A stretch of DNA of 23,234 bases from Lactovum sp047974165 (GTDB lineage Bacteria; Bacillota; Bacilli; Lactobacillales; Streptococcaceae): NCBI GenBank assembly GCA_047974165.1, contig JBKECB010000005.1, positions 1 to 23,234 on the forward strand. Reading direction: 5' to 3'. Shown in pieces: positions 23,187 to 23,234 of the stretch; the stretch's first letter is position 1; each line of letters opens with the position of its first letter. Both the position numbers and the translations under genes were made by a program. The notes beneath the pieces were generated by a model that saw only the letters and a program-made list of their open reading frames with translations, was not told where the DNA came from and ran no database searches.

Positions 23187-23234
23187 TTTCCTCTAAAAAT
23201 TCTTAACTTAAGCTGTTTCTTGTGTATCTAATTG

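Noticed and set aside
23208..23234. Possible C-terminal end of a minus-strand gene (reads QLDTQETA then TAA)
   Set aside because: Only eight codons lie inside the window; too little to distinguish from chance, and the nearby hairpin has no T-run on that strand.

Overview
The window looks like a low-GC Firmicute of the order Lactobacillales, most likely Lactococcus or a close relative. The reasons are the AT-rich sequence, strong AGGAGG-type ribosome binding sites, CodY-like boxes of the lactococcal/streptococcal type, and a peptide-transport operon with two tandem binding proteins followed by B-C-D-F, the layout of the lactococcal opt (dpp) operon. The genus call rests on remembered family knowledge, not on a search.

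Region 1 (about 1-4800, all on the minus strand) is housekeeping: prfC (release factor 3), pyrG (CTP synthase), an aldo/keto reductase and rplS (ribosomal protein L19). Three RNA-level control points stand out. The prfC promoter sits so close to the ATG that the mRNA should be nearly leaderless. The pyrG leader starts GGGC and carries a perfect attenuator hairpin, as in CTP-sensing pyrG leaders. The rplS leader folds into a closed multi-hairpin junction, as in L19 autoregulatory leaders.

Region 2 (4842-12631, minus strand) is an oligopeptide ABC import operon. It encodes two paralogous lipoprotein receptors (each with its own promoter flanked by CodY-like boxes), two permeases and two ATPases. 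A GC-rich stem-loop lies between the receptors and the membrane components, and a terminator ends the operon.

Region 3 (12716-23186) is a sugar locus. A long minus-strand operon runs from a lactose/cellobiose-type PTS EIIC through a Gfo/Idh/MocA oxidoreductase, a UPF0303 (HbpS/GlcG-like) protein, a VOC protein, a HAD phosphatase, a second (YhhX-like) oxidoreductase and a SemiSWEET sugar transporter to a GH1 6-phospho-beta-glucosidase. Most of the downstream genes overlap or nearly touch. Divergent from it is an RpiR-type regulator. A second RpiR regulator converges on the first with a one-base gap and is itself divergent from a GH4 NAD-dependent 6-phospho-glucosidase. Several palindromes and a near-cre site lie in the two divergent intergenic regions. 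The parts suggest uptake of a phosphorylated beta-glucoside (or modified glycoside), cleavage by hydrolytic or redox chemistry, possible dephosphorylation and possible sugar efflux. This combination is the most likely undescribed system in the window; its substrate cannot be read from sequence.

No tRNA, rRNA, CRISPR array, prophage or intact insertion sequence was seen. No gene-free stretch exceeds 300 bases. Positions 1-80, beyond the rplS terminator, hold nothing I can identify.
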